Shown: one piece after another, positions 7,439-13,929 of the stretch
Position numbering within the stretch: position 1 is the stretch's first letter
How the letters are laid out: each line of letters begins with the position of its first letter
Notes under the pieces: generated by a model
Seen by the model: the letters and a program-made list of their open reading frames with translations, nothing else
The model's database searches: none
What the model was told of the DNA's origin: nothing
Source: Clostridium senegalense JC122
GTDB taxonomy: Bacteria > Bacillota > Clostridia > Clostridiales > Clostridiaceae
NCBI RefSeq assembly: GCF_000285575.1
Contig: NZ_HE611053.1
Coordinates: 49,293-87,299 of the forward strand
DNA: 38,007 nucleotides
Reading direction: 5' to 3'
Program-made: the position numbers and the translations under genes

Positions 7439-7466
7439 TATAATATGATATTATTCCATATTAGGT
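7439..7466 (-). promoter_or_regulatory. Sigma-K-like promoter of the MSCPC gene
   Basis: On the minus strand, CATATTATA (complement of 7439-7447) matches CATANNNTA exactly, with AC (complement of 7465-7466) 17 bp upstream. This is the B. subtilis sigma-K pattern. The predicted start lies about 20 nt before the ATG at 7410. Confidence 0.6.
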
Positions 7467-7584
7467 ATTCAGATTATGGCAATTAATTAAGGCGATTAGG
7501 AAAGAATATATATTAATAGTTTTAAAATTTACTTAAAGTGTTATGTATTTAGATGATTAATCATGAACTTAATATTGTAATCTA

Positions 7585-7842
7585 TCAAATTAAGAAATAA
7601 TCAAACAGTGTTAATGTAATTAATATAAATAAAACTATAACATTTAATATGAAAAAAAGTGTATTTAAAAGTAGTAATATTTTTTTTGCTTTATTTAAAT
7701 TGTTGATTTTTACTAATATAGGAAACAATAATAAATTTACTATTATAAGAAATATATTTACTGCAAATACTATAATAGTAGCCTTATAATTATGGATATA
7801 AATCACCTCCTCTACAGAATTCTTAATATGTATTGTAAACAT
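7585..7842 (-). CDS. Small membrane protein with an unclear start
   Basis: The frame encodes up to 85 residues with two long membrane helices (IIVFAVNIFLIIVNLLLFPI and LLLLNTLFFILNVIVLFILI) separated by KINNLNKAKK. The ATG at 7842 has no binding site. A perfect AGGAGGTG (complement of 7804-7811) lies inside the frame, with no ATG, GTG or TTG at proper spacing after it; in frame 6 nt downstream is ATC (7797). The true product may be about 70 aa from a non-standard start, or the site may be fortuitous. Family not recognised. Confidence 0.5.
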   Translation of the reverse strand: MFTIHIKNSVEEVIYIHNYKATIIVFAVNIFLIIVNLLLFPILVKINNLNKAKKILLLLNTLFFILNVIVLFILITLTLFDYFLI

Positions 7843-8069
7843 TTACAAAATACTTCAAATCTTAAAAAAGTACATTTATAATAATACAGTAAAATAATTC
7901 TTAATTCAATTAACTTACAACCCTATAGTACTGAAATGTATTAATATTTTTTATATAAAAAACAATTCAGAAGTGTTTAGGGTATATAAAAGCGTAAATT
8001 ATATAAGTTATAATTAATTAAAGAGATAATTTCAAAATAGAGGTTATTCATTTTTAGGGGGATGTAAAA

Positions 8070-8528
8070 ATGACTGAAGTTGTTGTACATGAAATGAAAT
8101 ATTACGGTGGAAAAGTGAATTTAAACATAGAGCTAGTTAATTATAGTGATGAATATTATAATGATTATAGAAGTATTTGTTGTGATTGTTTTAGGGAATT
8201 AAGTATAGCTACTAATTTAAATCCCAATTCATTTTATACACAAGATGAAATGAATAAAAAGAAGTTTAATGTTTTTATTATGTTTATAGAAAAAGAGATA
8301 ATAGGTTCTGTTGAAATACATGAAAATATAATAGATCACTTGTTCGTAAACCCCAAATATCAAAATAAAGGATATGGAAAGAAACTTTTGTTTTTTGCTA
8401 TTAGTAGGTTACAACAAGCAGGAATTGATGAAATCACTTTATTTGTTGCAGATTTAAATAAAAAAGCTATTCAGCTATATTTGAACAATGGATTTAAATG
8501 TACAAAAACAATAATAGACAATTGGTGA
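8070..8528 (+). CDS. GNAT family N-acetyltransferase
   Basis: This 152-aa acetyl-CoA-dependent acyltransferase has motif A with the acetyl-CoA pyrophosphate loop (HLFVNPKYQNKGYGKKLL, Q-x-x-G-x-G). It is followed by an acidic strand (ITLFVAD) and the C-terminal motif B (NKKAIQLYLNNGFKC) usual in the family. ATG 8070 follows TTAGGGGGATG. The substrate is not predictable. The last 90 bases and the terminator recur in degraded form at 13738-13895 next to the Mur ligase gene, so this locus has been duplicated or split. Confidence 0.85.
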   Translation: MTEVVVHEMKYYGGKVNLNIELVNYSDEYYNDYRSICCDCFRELSIATNLNPNSFYTQDEMNKKKFNVFIMFIEKEIIGSVEIHENIIDHLFVNPKYQNKGYGKKLLFFAISRLQQAGIDEITLFVADLNKKAIQLYLNNGFKCTKTIIDNW

Positions 8529-8586
8529 TAACGAGCCAAGCATAATTTACAACAGATTTCCTTGTATAATATATCTAAAATATAAA

Positions 8587-8619
8587 TTGAGGGGACCTTT
8601 TATAAGGCCTCTCAAAAAA
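8587..8619 (+). terminator. Terminator after the GNAT gene
   Basis: TTGAGGGGACCTT pairs imperfectly with AAGGCCTCTCAA across a short loop. It is homologous to the hairpin at 13856-13895. The rest of 8529-8900 shows a possible TATAAT at 8803-8808 before the AraC gene and no other feature. Confidence 0.7.
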
Positions 8620-8900
8620 TAATATAGTATCAATATTATCATAAAATATAGTATTTCATTTAAACATGTTTTCTTAAATTATTTAAGAAAGAATAGTTAG
8701 TAGGATAGGTGAAAAGCCATTCTATTTTTAACGGTTAGCAAATTATATAAGTTCATTACCTTTAATAGGTTAGATAGCCTAAGTAGACTATCCACTTTTT
8801 GTTATAATAATGGTAGGACAAAAGAAAGCTTAAAAAGTCGGGATACCAATCTTTGATGATGATAAGATTAGATTAACGAATTGTGATGGGGGTAAAAATT

Positions 8901-9758
8901 ATGGAATGGATTGAAAGTATTAGAGAAGCTATTTCTTATATTGAAGATAATATTACCAATGATTTATCCATAAAAGAAATTGCAGATAGGGTAAATATTT
9001 CTCCTTTTTATTTTCAAAAAGGATTTGGAATGTTATGTGGATATTCCTTAAGTGAGTACATTAAGGGAAGAAGACTTGCACTTGCCGGCAGTGAGGTTTT
9101 ATCTACTGATGGAAAAATAATAGATATTGCAATAAAGTATGGATATGATTCTCCAGATAGCTTTACTAAAGCTTTTACAAGATTTCATGGAGTTACACCA
9201 TCTGCGGTTCGTAAAGAGGGTGCAATGATAAAGTCCTTTGTTGCCCTTAAAATCAAATTTTCATTGGAAGGTGGATATATAATGGATTATAAAATAATTG
9301 AGAAAGATGCATTTAAGGTTGTAGGAGCGTATAAGAAATTTAAATATGATTCAGCATTTATGGAGGTACCTTCATTCTGGAATGAGCATATTTCACAAGG
9401 AAAGTTAAAGGATATATGTGGAATGTATGGTATTAACATTGATGAAGAAATGGGTGGTAATGAATTTGAATACCTTATTGCAGAGGATTATTCCAAAGAG
9501 AAAGACGGTATGGAAGGATATATAGTTAAAACAATTCCTAAGTTTACTTGGGCTGTTTTTCCTTGTTATGGATCAGGTCCAGCATCAATTCAAGAAACTA
9601 ATAAAAAAATATTTTCAGAGTGGCTACCAAACTGTAGAGATTATGAAATTGCTGCAGGTTATAATATAGAAATGTATAGTGATCCAAGTAAGTATGAAAA
9701 GGGGATTTTAGATAAAAATTACTATAGCGAAATTTGGATTCCAGTAAAGAAAAAATAG
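8901..9758 (+). CDS. AraC-family regulator with GyrI-like effector domain
   Basis: Residues 1-105 form the double helix-turn-helix of AraC regulators (LSIKEIADRVNISPFYFQKGF, then IDIAIKYGYDSPDSFTKAF and HGVTPSAVR). Residues 130-285 are a GyrI-like domain (YKIIEKDAFKVVGAYKKF at its start, IWIPVKKK at its end) that binds small, often cationic drugs in BmrR/Rob-type proteins. The DNA-binding-first layout is like Rob. I chose ATG 8901, 7 nt after GGGGGT, over the GTG at 8883. A drug-responsive activator is the family expectation; its target is not evident. Two hairpin terminators follow. Confidence 0.85.
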   Translation: MEWIESIREAISYIEDNITNDLSIKEIADRVNISPFYFQKGFGMLCGYSLSEYIKGRRLALAGSEVLSTDGKIIDIAIKYGYDSPDSFTKAFTRFHGVTPSAVRKEGAMIKSFVALKIKFSLEGGYIMDYKIIEKDAFKVVGAYKKFKYDSAFMEVPSFWNEHISQGKLKDICGMYGINIDEEMGGNEFEYLIAEDYSKEKDGMEGYIVKTIPKFTWAVFPCYGSGPASIQETNKKIFSEWLPNCRDYEIAAGYNIEMYSDPSKYEKGILDKNYYSEIWIPVKKK

Positions 9759-9827
9759 GGAGTAATTAAGATATTAGGATATGGAAACTCTTTCTATATA
9801 GGACGAAAGAGGATGGAGGCAATATTC

Positions 9828-9857
9828 CAATATCATTTAGCTAATTAAATGATATTG
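9828..9857. other. 12-bp perfect inverted repeat
   Basis: CAATATCATTTA (9828-9839) and TAAATGATATTG (9846-9857) flank GCTAAT. No T-run follows, so an operator or structured RNA is as likely as a terminator. Confidence 0.5.
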
Positions 9858-9890
9858 AGTTTAGTCTAAAAAATAAAATATGAAAATATG

Positions 9891-9962
9891 AGGGTACTGA
9901 AAAAGTTTAAGTTTTCAGTACCCTAGTTTTTAAACAGTTTTTTCAACAAACTGTTATTTTTT
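9891..9962 (+). terminator. Two tandem intrinsic terminators
   Basis: AGGGTACTGAAAA (9891-9903) pairs perfectly with TTTTCAGTACCCT (9912-9924) and is followed by GTTTTT. A second hairpin, AAACAGTTT with AAACTGTT (about 9932-9955), is followed by ATTTTTT. Confidence 0.85.
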
Positions 9963-10044
9963 ATAAAAATATATAATTAAAAGTTGAGATTAAAATATTA
10001 TTAATCATATTGTATATTGAGAAAACTAAATTTTTTCATTTACG

Positions 10045-10216
10045 TTGCGGTAAAGCGTATCATAAGTAGCCGCAAACTTTTAAAATTTAATCATTTAATT
10101 ATGCCTAAAGGTGTATTTTTGTAGAAATATTTAATAAGTAAAAGCACGATAATAGATAGTTATAAAATGAGTATTTGTGCACACATTTTAGTGAGTTTTT
10201 CATTAGAAGGTGTGCA
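10045..10216. other. Gene-free stretch with two inverted repeats
   Basis: TTGCGG (10045-10050) pairs with CCGCAA (10070-10075). TGCACAC (10178-10184) pairs with GTGTGCA (10210-10216). These GC-richer stems stand out in the 580-bp gene-free stretch 9759-10345, but I recognise no known RNA or operator. Confidence 0.3.
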
Positions 10217-10233
10217 TTTTACGCAAAATAGTT

Positions 10234-10260
10234 TTGAAATTATTTATGTTAGAGTATAAT
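10234..10260 (+). promoter_or_regulatory. Putative promoter of the deformylase-like gene
   Basis: TTGAAA (10234-10239) lies 15 bp before a perfect TATAAT (10255-10260), about 85 bp upstream of the ATG. The spacer is shorter than ideal. Confidence 0.45.
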
Positions 10261-10345
10261 TGTAGTGTGTAAAGTCAGAAGATAAATTATAGATTCATAT
10301 GACTAAGATTGTTTAGACAAAGAAATTAGAAAGGTTGGATTAATT

Positions 10346-10756
10346 ATGATAAGACCAGTTGTAAAGGATGTATTATTCTTAAAACAAAAATCAGAACCTG
10401 CAACTAAAGATGATGTAGCAGTTATAGATGATTTAGTAGATACATTAAGAGCAAATTTAGAGTATTGTGTTGGCATGGCAGCTAATATGATAGGGGTTAA
10501 AAAACGCATACTAGTATTTAGTGTAGGTGATATTATAGTTCCTATGGTAAACCCAATTATATTAAAGAAAAAGGACAGTTATGAGGCAGAGGAAAGCTGT
10601 TTATCATTAACTGGTTTTAGAAAAACAATGAGATATGAAACTATTGATGTAGAATATTTTGATAGAAACTTTAAGAAGCATAAACAAACATTTACTGGAT
10701 TTACTGCACAGATTATTCAGCATGAAGTGGATCATTTTGAAGGTATTATAATTTAG
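10346..10756 (+). CDS. def: Peptide deformylase-like protein
   Basis: This 136-aa member of the Fe2+/Zn2+ deformylase family removes the formyl group from nascent N-terminal Met. Motif 2 is EESCLSL with metal ligand C85 (canonical EGCLS) and motif 3 is QHEVDH with H126, E127 and H130. Motif 1 is CVGMAANMIG (residues 41-50) where the canonical form is GxGxAAxQ, so the Gln that helps form the active site appears replaced by Met. Metal ligands and the catalytic Glu are intact. The change may be a normal feature of a clostridial subfamily or signal altered activity. ATG 10346 follows AGAAAGGTTGG. It stands alone rather than beside fmt or pri as housekeeping copies often do, so it may be a second deformylase. 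Confidence 0.8.
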   Translation: MIRPVVKDVLFLKQKSEPATKDDVAVIDDLVDTLRANLEYCVGMAANMIGVKKRILVFSVGDIIVPMVNPIILKKKDSYEAEESCLSLTGFRKTMRYETIDVEYFDRNFKKHKQTFTGFTAQIIQHEVDHFEGIII

Positions 10757-10777
10757 GGCAGCTTAAAAAAATAAATA

Positions 10778-10868
10778 AGTTAGAATGCTCGTCTATTTTG
10801 TATTATACTGCGTAAACAGAACCCTTAGATAGTGCTACTATCTGCGGAACCTGTTTCCTTATCTAACT
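10778..10868. other. Nested-stem structured element, 91 bp
   Basis: Three nested stems are visible: AGTTAGA (10778-10784) with TCTAACT (10862-10868), AAACAG (10814-10819) with CTGTTT (10851-10856), and AGATAGT (10827-10833) with ACTATCT (10837-10843) across a GCT loop. It fills the gap between the deformylase and Imm5-like genes. No T-run follows, so it is not a simple terminator. It could be a small RNA, leader element, or a hairpin-ended transposon derivative. I do not recognise it as a known riboswitch. Confidence 0.45.
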
Positions 10869-10935
10869 CAAAATATACTTCTCATATTTGACTTATTATT
10901 AATTTGAAAAATATATTTAAGAAAAAGGAGTTATT

Positions 10936-11376
10936 ATGGCTAAAGTACGAAAAATGCTTGGAAAAGCAGATTCACCATATATTGTTTCTCTTATGAGGTT
11001 AATAGAAACACAAAGTAAAAATACAATTATAAAATGGTGTAATGAATGGTTAGAAGGAAATATGAAATTAATAGAAGCAAAGAAAATTATTAAGGAAGCT
11101 CAAATAGCTGCAAGGGAAGCAGAAGGAAATCCAGCTGCACAAGCTGCCGCTAGGGCAATTGGAGCAACAACAGCAACAATTAATACTTTAACAAGTTCTT
11201 TAGGACTTGCATTTTATGGTGCTGCAGCTATAGCATACTCATCTATTGGTGTGAATGAGAATGTTGAAGTTTATGATGAAATTGCAGCAAGAGAGTGCAA
11301 GAATATGGAGAATGCTTTACGTAAAGTTGCTATAATAGATGAGCCTAATCCAGCGAAAATAAATTGGAATTGCTAA
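10936..11376 (+). CDS. Imm5-like putative immunity protein with internal deletion
   Basis: The 146-aa protein matches the Imm5-like family from memory: MAKVRKMLGKADSPYIVSLM at the start, then ETQSK..I.KWC, a WLEG..KL.EAKKII helix, AAREAEGNPAAQAAARAIG, LGLAFYGAAAIAY, and the invariant end EPNPAKINWNC. Family members I know are about 175-180 aa and carry about 30 more residues (YAE..LP.YE..P.D.RPR.A) between KWC and WLEG; here KWC runs directly into NEWLEG. The deletion is in frame and the rest is well kept. The family is predicted, by neighbourhood with polymorphic toxins, to give immunity; no toxin is visible here. ATG 10936 follows AAAAAGGAG. Confidence 0.75.
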   Translation: MAKVRKMLGKADSPYIVSLMRLIETQSKNTIIKWCNEWLEGNMKLIEAKKIIKEAQIAAREAEGNPAAQAAARAIGATTATINTLTSSLGLAFYGAAAIAYSSIGVNENVEVYDEIAARECKNMENALRKVAIIDEPNPAKINWNC

Positions 11377-11641
11377 ATATAATAGTAATTCTTTTATCTG
11401 AATATAGAAGAAACATTTTTATATTGTTTGGTACATAAAAAATTTAATCAATAGTTTATTTTAAAAAGAAAATATATAAAGGGTAGAGTAGTGTAGTGTA
11501 GTATTGATATTATGATTTCTTACAATCCTAAAGATTTATTGAATAATTAAAAATTGTGTATCAGCTAGTCTTGAGTATAACAGTGCTAAATAAAGAAAAA
11601 GTCTCATAGGATATTATAAAAAGTAAATTTAGAGGTGAAGA

Positions 11642-12484
11642 ATGAAAAGATATGAAAGACAACAACAGAGTTCATATAAGTATACCTTGGCTAATACTAA
11701 TTTAAGAGAAGAAAAATCTACGTCTTCAAATGTAATTACTATAATACCGGCAGGATCTAAGGTTCAAGTTATTGAAGCTGAAGAAGATTGGTATGAAGTA
11801 TCATATAATGGACAAACAGGGTATGTATATAGTGATTATTTATCCAAAACAAAATATACATGGACAGATGTTACTTTAAGGTCTTATCCATCTGCTGAGT
11901 CAAATTTAGTAACTATAATTCCTCCAAAATCTATAGTACAAGTGTTATCTACAAATAGAGATTGGAGTCATGCTATGTATGATAATCAAGAAGGATATAT
12001 ATTTAGCTATTTCCTTTCTGATGATGGAAATCCACCTGAAGAATATGATTTTAAGTACTTTTATACGGACATGACAAAGTTTGTAAATGATAATCAAATT
12101 AAAAGCCCCACTATAAATTTAATTACAACAGATTTAGAAAATAAGCTTACTTATATATTTGAAAAAAATTATGATGGTTCATGGAATTTACTGTATAAGT
12201 GGCCATGTACAATAGGTAACCCTAATACACCAACTATTAAGGGTACTTTTTATGTTAGCGGTAGAAAGCCTTACTTCGGTTCTGATACTTATAGAGTAAA
12301 ATACGCTACTAGAATTCGAGGCAGTTACTACTATCATTCAATTTTATTTAATGCAGCAGGAATTAAAATAATTGATGATAGACTTGGGATGGCGTTGAGC
12401 CATGGATGTATTCGATTAGCTGTAGAAAATGCTCAATGGATTTATGATAATGTATTAGATAAAACCACTATAATTATAAATTAA
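11642..12484 (+). CDS. SH3-domain L,D-transpeptidase (YkuD) without signal peptide
   Basis: Two bacterial SH3 domains (residues 14-68 and 73-125, with NLREEKSTSSNVITIIPAGS and TLRSYPSAESNLVTIIPPKS as matching units) precede a YkuD catalytic domain (157-280). The catalytic motif is complete: H232 and S253-H254-G255-C256-I-R258, with C256 the nucleophile that forms 3-3 peptidoglycan crosslinks. The start ATG 11642 follows AGAGGTGAAG. The protein begins MKRYERQQQSSYKY with no signal peptide or membrane anchor, which is odd for an enzyme acting outside the cell. It may act inside the forespore or mother cell, leave by lysis, or have lost its N-terminus. A bidirectional terminator follows. Confidence 0.85.
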   Translation: MKRYERQQQSSYKYTLANTNLREEKSTSSNVITIIPAGSKVQVIEAEEDWYEVSYNGQTGYVYSDYLSKTKYTWTDVTLRSYPSAESNLVTIIPPKSIVQVLSTNRDWSHAMYDNQEGYIFSYFLSDDGNPPEEYDFKYFYTDMTKFVNDNQIKSPTINLITTDLENKLTYIFEKNYDGSWNLLYKWPCTIGNPNTPTIKGTFYVSGRKPYFGSDTYRVKYATRIRGSYYYHSILFNAAGIKIIDDRLGMALSHGCIRLAVENAQWIYDNVLDKTTIIIN

Positions 12485-12562
12485 ACTAGAGTAGGGGTTA
12501 TTAAGGTTAAGAATAGTTAAATTAAATACCTAAAAATAAATTAGGTTATGTTAGTTCTCTTT

Positions 12563-12618
12563 CACAGTGAGGATAGACTTTTCAATTTAAAAATCTATTT
12601 TTCTTCACCTCACTTGTG
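12563..12618. terminator. Convergent-gene terminator hairpin
   Basis: CACAGTGAGG (12563-12572) pairs with CCTCACTTGTG (12608-12618), with an inner T-rich and A-rich loop. It separates the plus-strand transpeptidase from the minus-strand UPF0489 gene. Confidence 0.65.
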
Positions 12619-12654
12619 ATTTTAATAACAATAGATTGTAATATAATAACTTAT

Positions 12655-13488
12655 TTAAGATACTGTATTAAGTTCTATTGTGTTAGTGTATGTAGAAAAT
12701 TTATCTTCCTCTATTTCTATAGCATTTTCTATATGTACTAATAACTTTTCTAAAAGATAATACTCGTTTATATCATTATCCTTTTTTTCTAACTCAACAT
12801 AATCTCCTTCAGTTGCTATAGTAATTATTTCTGCATTGTTTACTAAATAGTTAAAAACAGACATGTCCACGGCATTGATAGCTTTTTTAGTATGAAAACA
12901 ATCCAAATCAATATCTAAAATAAATTTCTTATTTATTTCATTTGAGATAAAAAAAACAGGAATAAAATTATTTATCTGATTTAATTTAAACAATAGTTCC
13001 TCATCTTCTATTACATTGTCATATACATCAATTTGGCACTTATCATCATGTGAACTTTTTTTACATTTGCTAGTGCAACAAGGGTCTATGTAGTATATTT
13101 TATTATTGGCATAATCTCTGCAAATACCTGCACTCAGTAGGCTAAATACTACTGCATCTGATATCATTCCTGTTTGTAATGCAAAATCTATATGTTCATC
13201 ATTGCAAAGCTTGTCTAATGATGATGCAATTGTACTTGATTCATTTATATGTGCATTTGCTATCAAATTCTCTCTTACGGATCTCCATTCTAAGCCAGCA
13301 ACCTTACAAGAATGTCTGTAAAATGCACTACGGGTATCCATATGATGGTCAAAAGTTAATAATACTGGTGCAGTTTCATTATTAGAGGCATATTCTGACC
13401 ATGGAATTATAACTTCATGATGATTTGCTACAATATAAATTTTCTTTCCTCTTATCACTTTTTCAGTTACTATATCTGTTTTCAACAA
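12655..13488 (-). CDS. UPF0489 family protein (arginase-like fold)
   Basis: The 277-aa protein has the family motifs: NHHEVIIPW (22-30), TFDHHMDTR (45-53) and FILDIDLDCF (189-198). The D-x-H-x-D-type and D-x-D-x-D clusters resemble the Mn2+ sites of arginase/deacetylase enzymes. One characterised relative, the peptide arginase OspR, converts Arg to ornithine in a RiPP precursor; I recall it as a UPF0489 member. A Cys/His insert (residues 137-151, DPCCTSKCKK then H and C) is extra potential metal-binding sequence. No RiPP precursor or maturase is seen nearby, so function is open. The TTG start at 13488 has AAGGAG about 7 nt upstream. Single-gene unit. Confidence 0.75.
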   Translation of the reverse strand: MLKTDIVTEKVIRGKKIYIVANHHEVIIPWSEYASNNETAPVLLTFDHHMDTRSAFYRHSCKVAGLEWRSVRENLIANAHINESSTIASSLDKLCNDEHIDFALQTGMISDAVVFSLLSAGICRDYANNKIYYIDPCCTSKCKKSSHDDKCQIDVYDNVIEDEELLFKLNQINNFIPVFFISNEINKKFILDIDLDCFHTKKAINAVDMSVFNYLVNNAEIITIATEGDYVELEKKDNDINEYYLLEKLLVHIENAIEIEEDKFSTYTNTIELNTVS

Positions 13489-13584
13489 AAATCACTCCTT
13501 TAAAAACACCATACAAGTTTCGACATTATATAACATAACACATCTTTAATAAAAGGAAAAGTGTCCTTTGAAGATGGGGAGGTT

Positions 13585-13689
13585 GTGAAAAAAGTTCTTA
13601 TCATCATAGCTGCTTTTAATTTGCTCTCAATTTTAATATATTATTCATTAGAAGTATTACAAAACAATAAAATATTATTACTTATTTAA
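13585..13689 (+). CDS. Possible 34-aa membrane peptide
   Basis: From GTG 13585 the frame reads MKKVLIIIAAFNLLSILIYY and ends at TAA 13687-13689. It is one membrane helix with a basic start, close behind GGGGAGG. Spacing to the GTG is only 2 nt, so initiation is doubtful. It could be a small membrane or toxin-like peptide, or the N-terminal remnant of a lost gene. Confidence 0.3.
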   Translation: MKKVLIIIAAFNLLSILIYYSLEVLQNNKILLLI

Positions 13690-13696
13690 AGAACTT

Positions 13697-13727
13697 CTTA
13701 GCATGTCTTGCTATTTTGAATATCCCA
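13697..13727 (-). repeat. Degraded fragment of the 159-bp repeat
   Basis: AGCATGTCTTGCTATTTTGA followed by ATATCCCA resembles the AGCATGTCTCACTATTTTGG-GTATCC core of the 4637-4795 element. The short match ends where the GNAT-tail remnant begins. Confidence 0.5.
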
Positions 13728-13737
13728 ATTTAAAAAA

Positions 13738-13855
13738 TGAAATTATTTTATTTGTTGCAGATTTAAATGTACAAAAATAATAATATATAAATAATATATA
13801 ATTGAGGATAATGAGAATAAGCTATAGCAAATTTAATTGAAAAATATCTTTAAAA
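13738..13855 (+). pseudogene. Duplicated, decayed 3' end of the GNAT gene
   Basis: GAAATTATTTTATTTGTTGC and onward aligns with the GNAT gene at about 8430-8530. The remnant lacks the 37 bases lying between two 9-bp copies of GATTTAAAT in the intact gene and keeps one copy, as expected for slippage or recombination between short direct repeats. Downstream homology continues through the terminator to the end of the Mur ligase gene. Confidence 0.75.
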
Positions 13856-13895
13856 TATAAATTGAGAGGATATATAAAATTCCTCTCAATTTATA
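13856..13895. terminator. 15-bp perfect-stem terminator
   Basis: TATAAATTGAGAGGA (13856-13870) pairs with TCCTCTCAATTTATA (13881-13895). It lies at the 3' end of the minus-strand Mur ligase gene and is the better-preserved relative of the hairpin at 8587. Confidence 0.75.
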
Positions 13896-13929
13896 TTACA
13901 TTATTATCATCATTATAAAACATAGTTTT

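Noticed and set aside
11484-11505. GTAGT microsatellite before the transpeptidase
   Set aside because: Only about four imperfect units and well upstream of the start; too short to call a phase-variable tract.
12655-13488. RiPP gene cluster around the UPF0489 gene
   Set aside because: No precursor peptide, maturase or dedicated transporter is visible within several kb.
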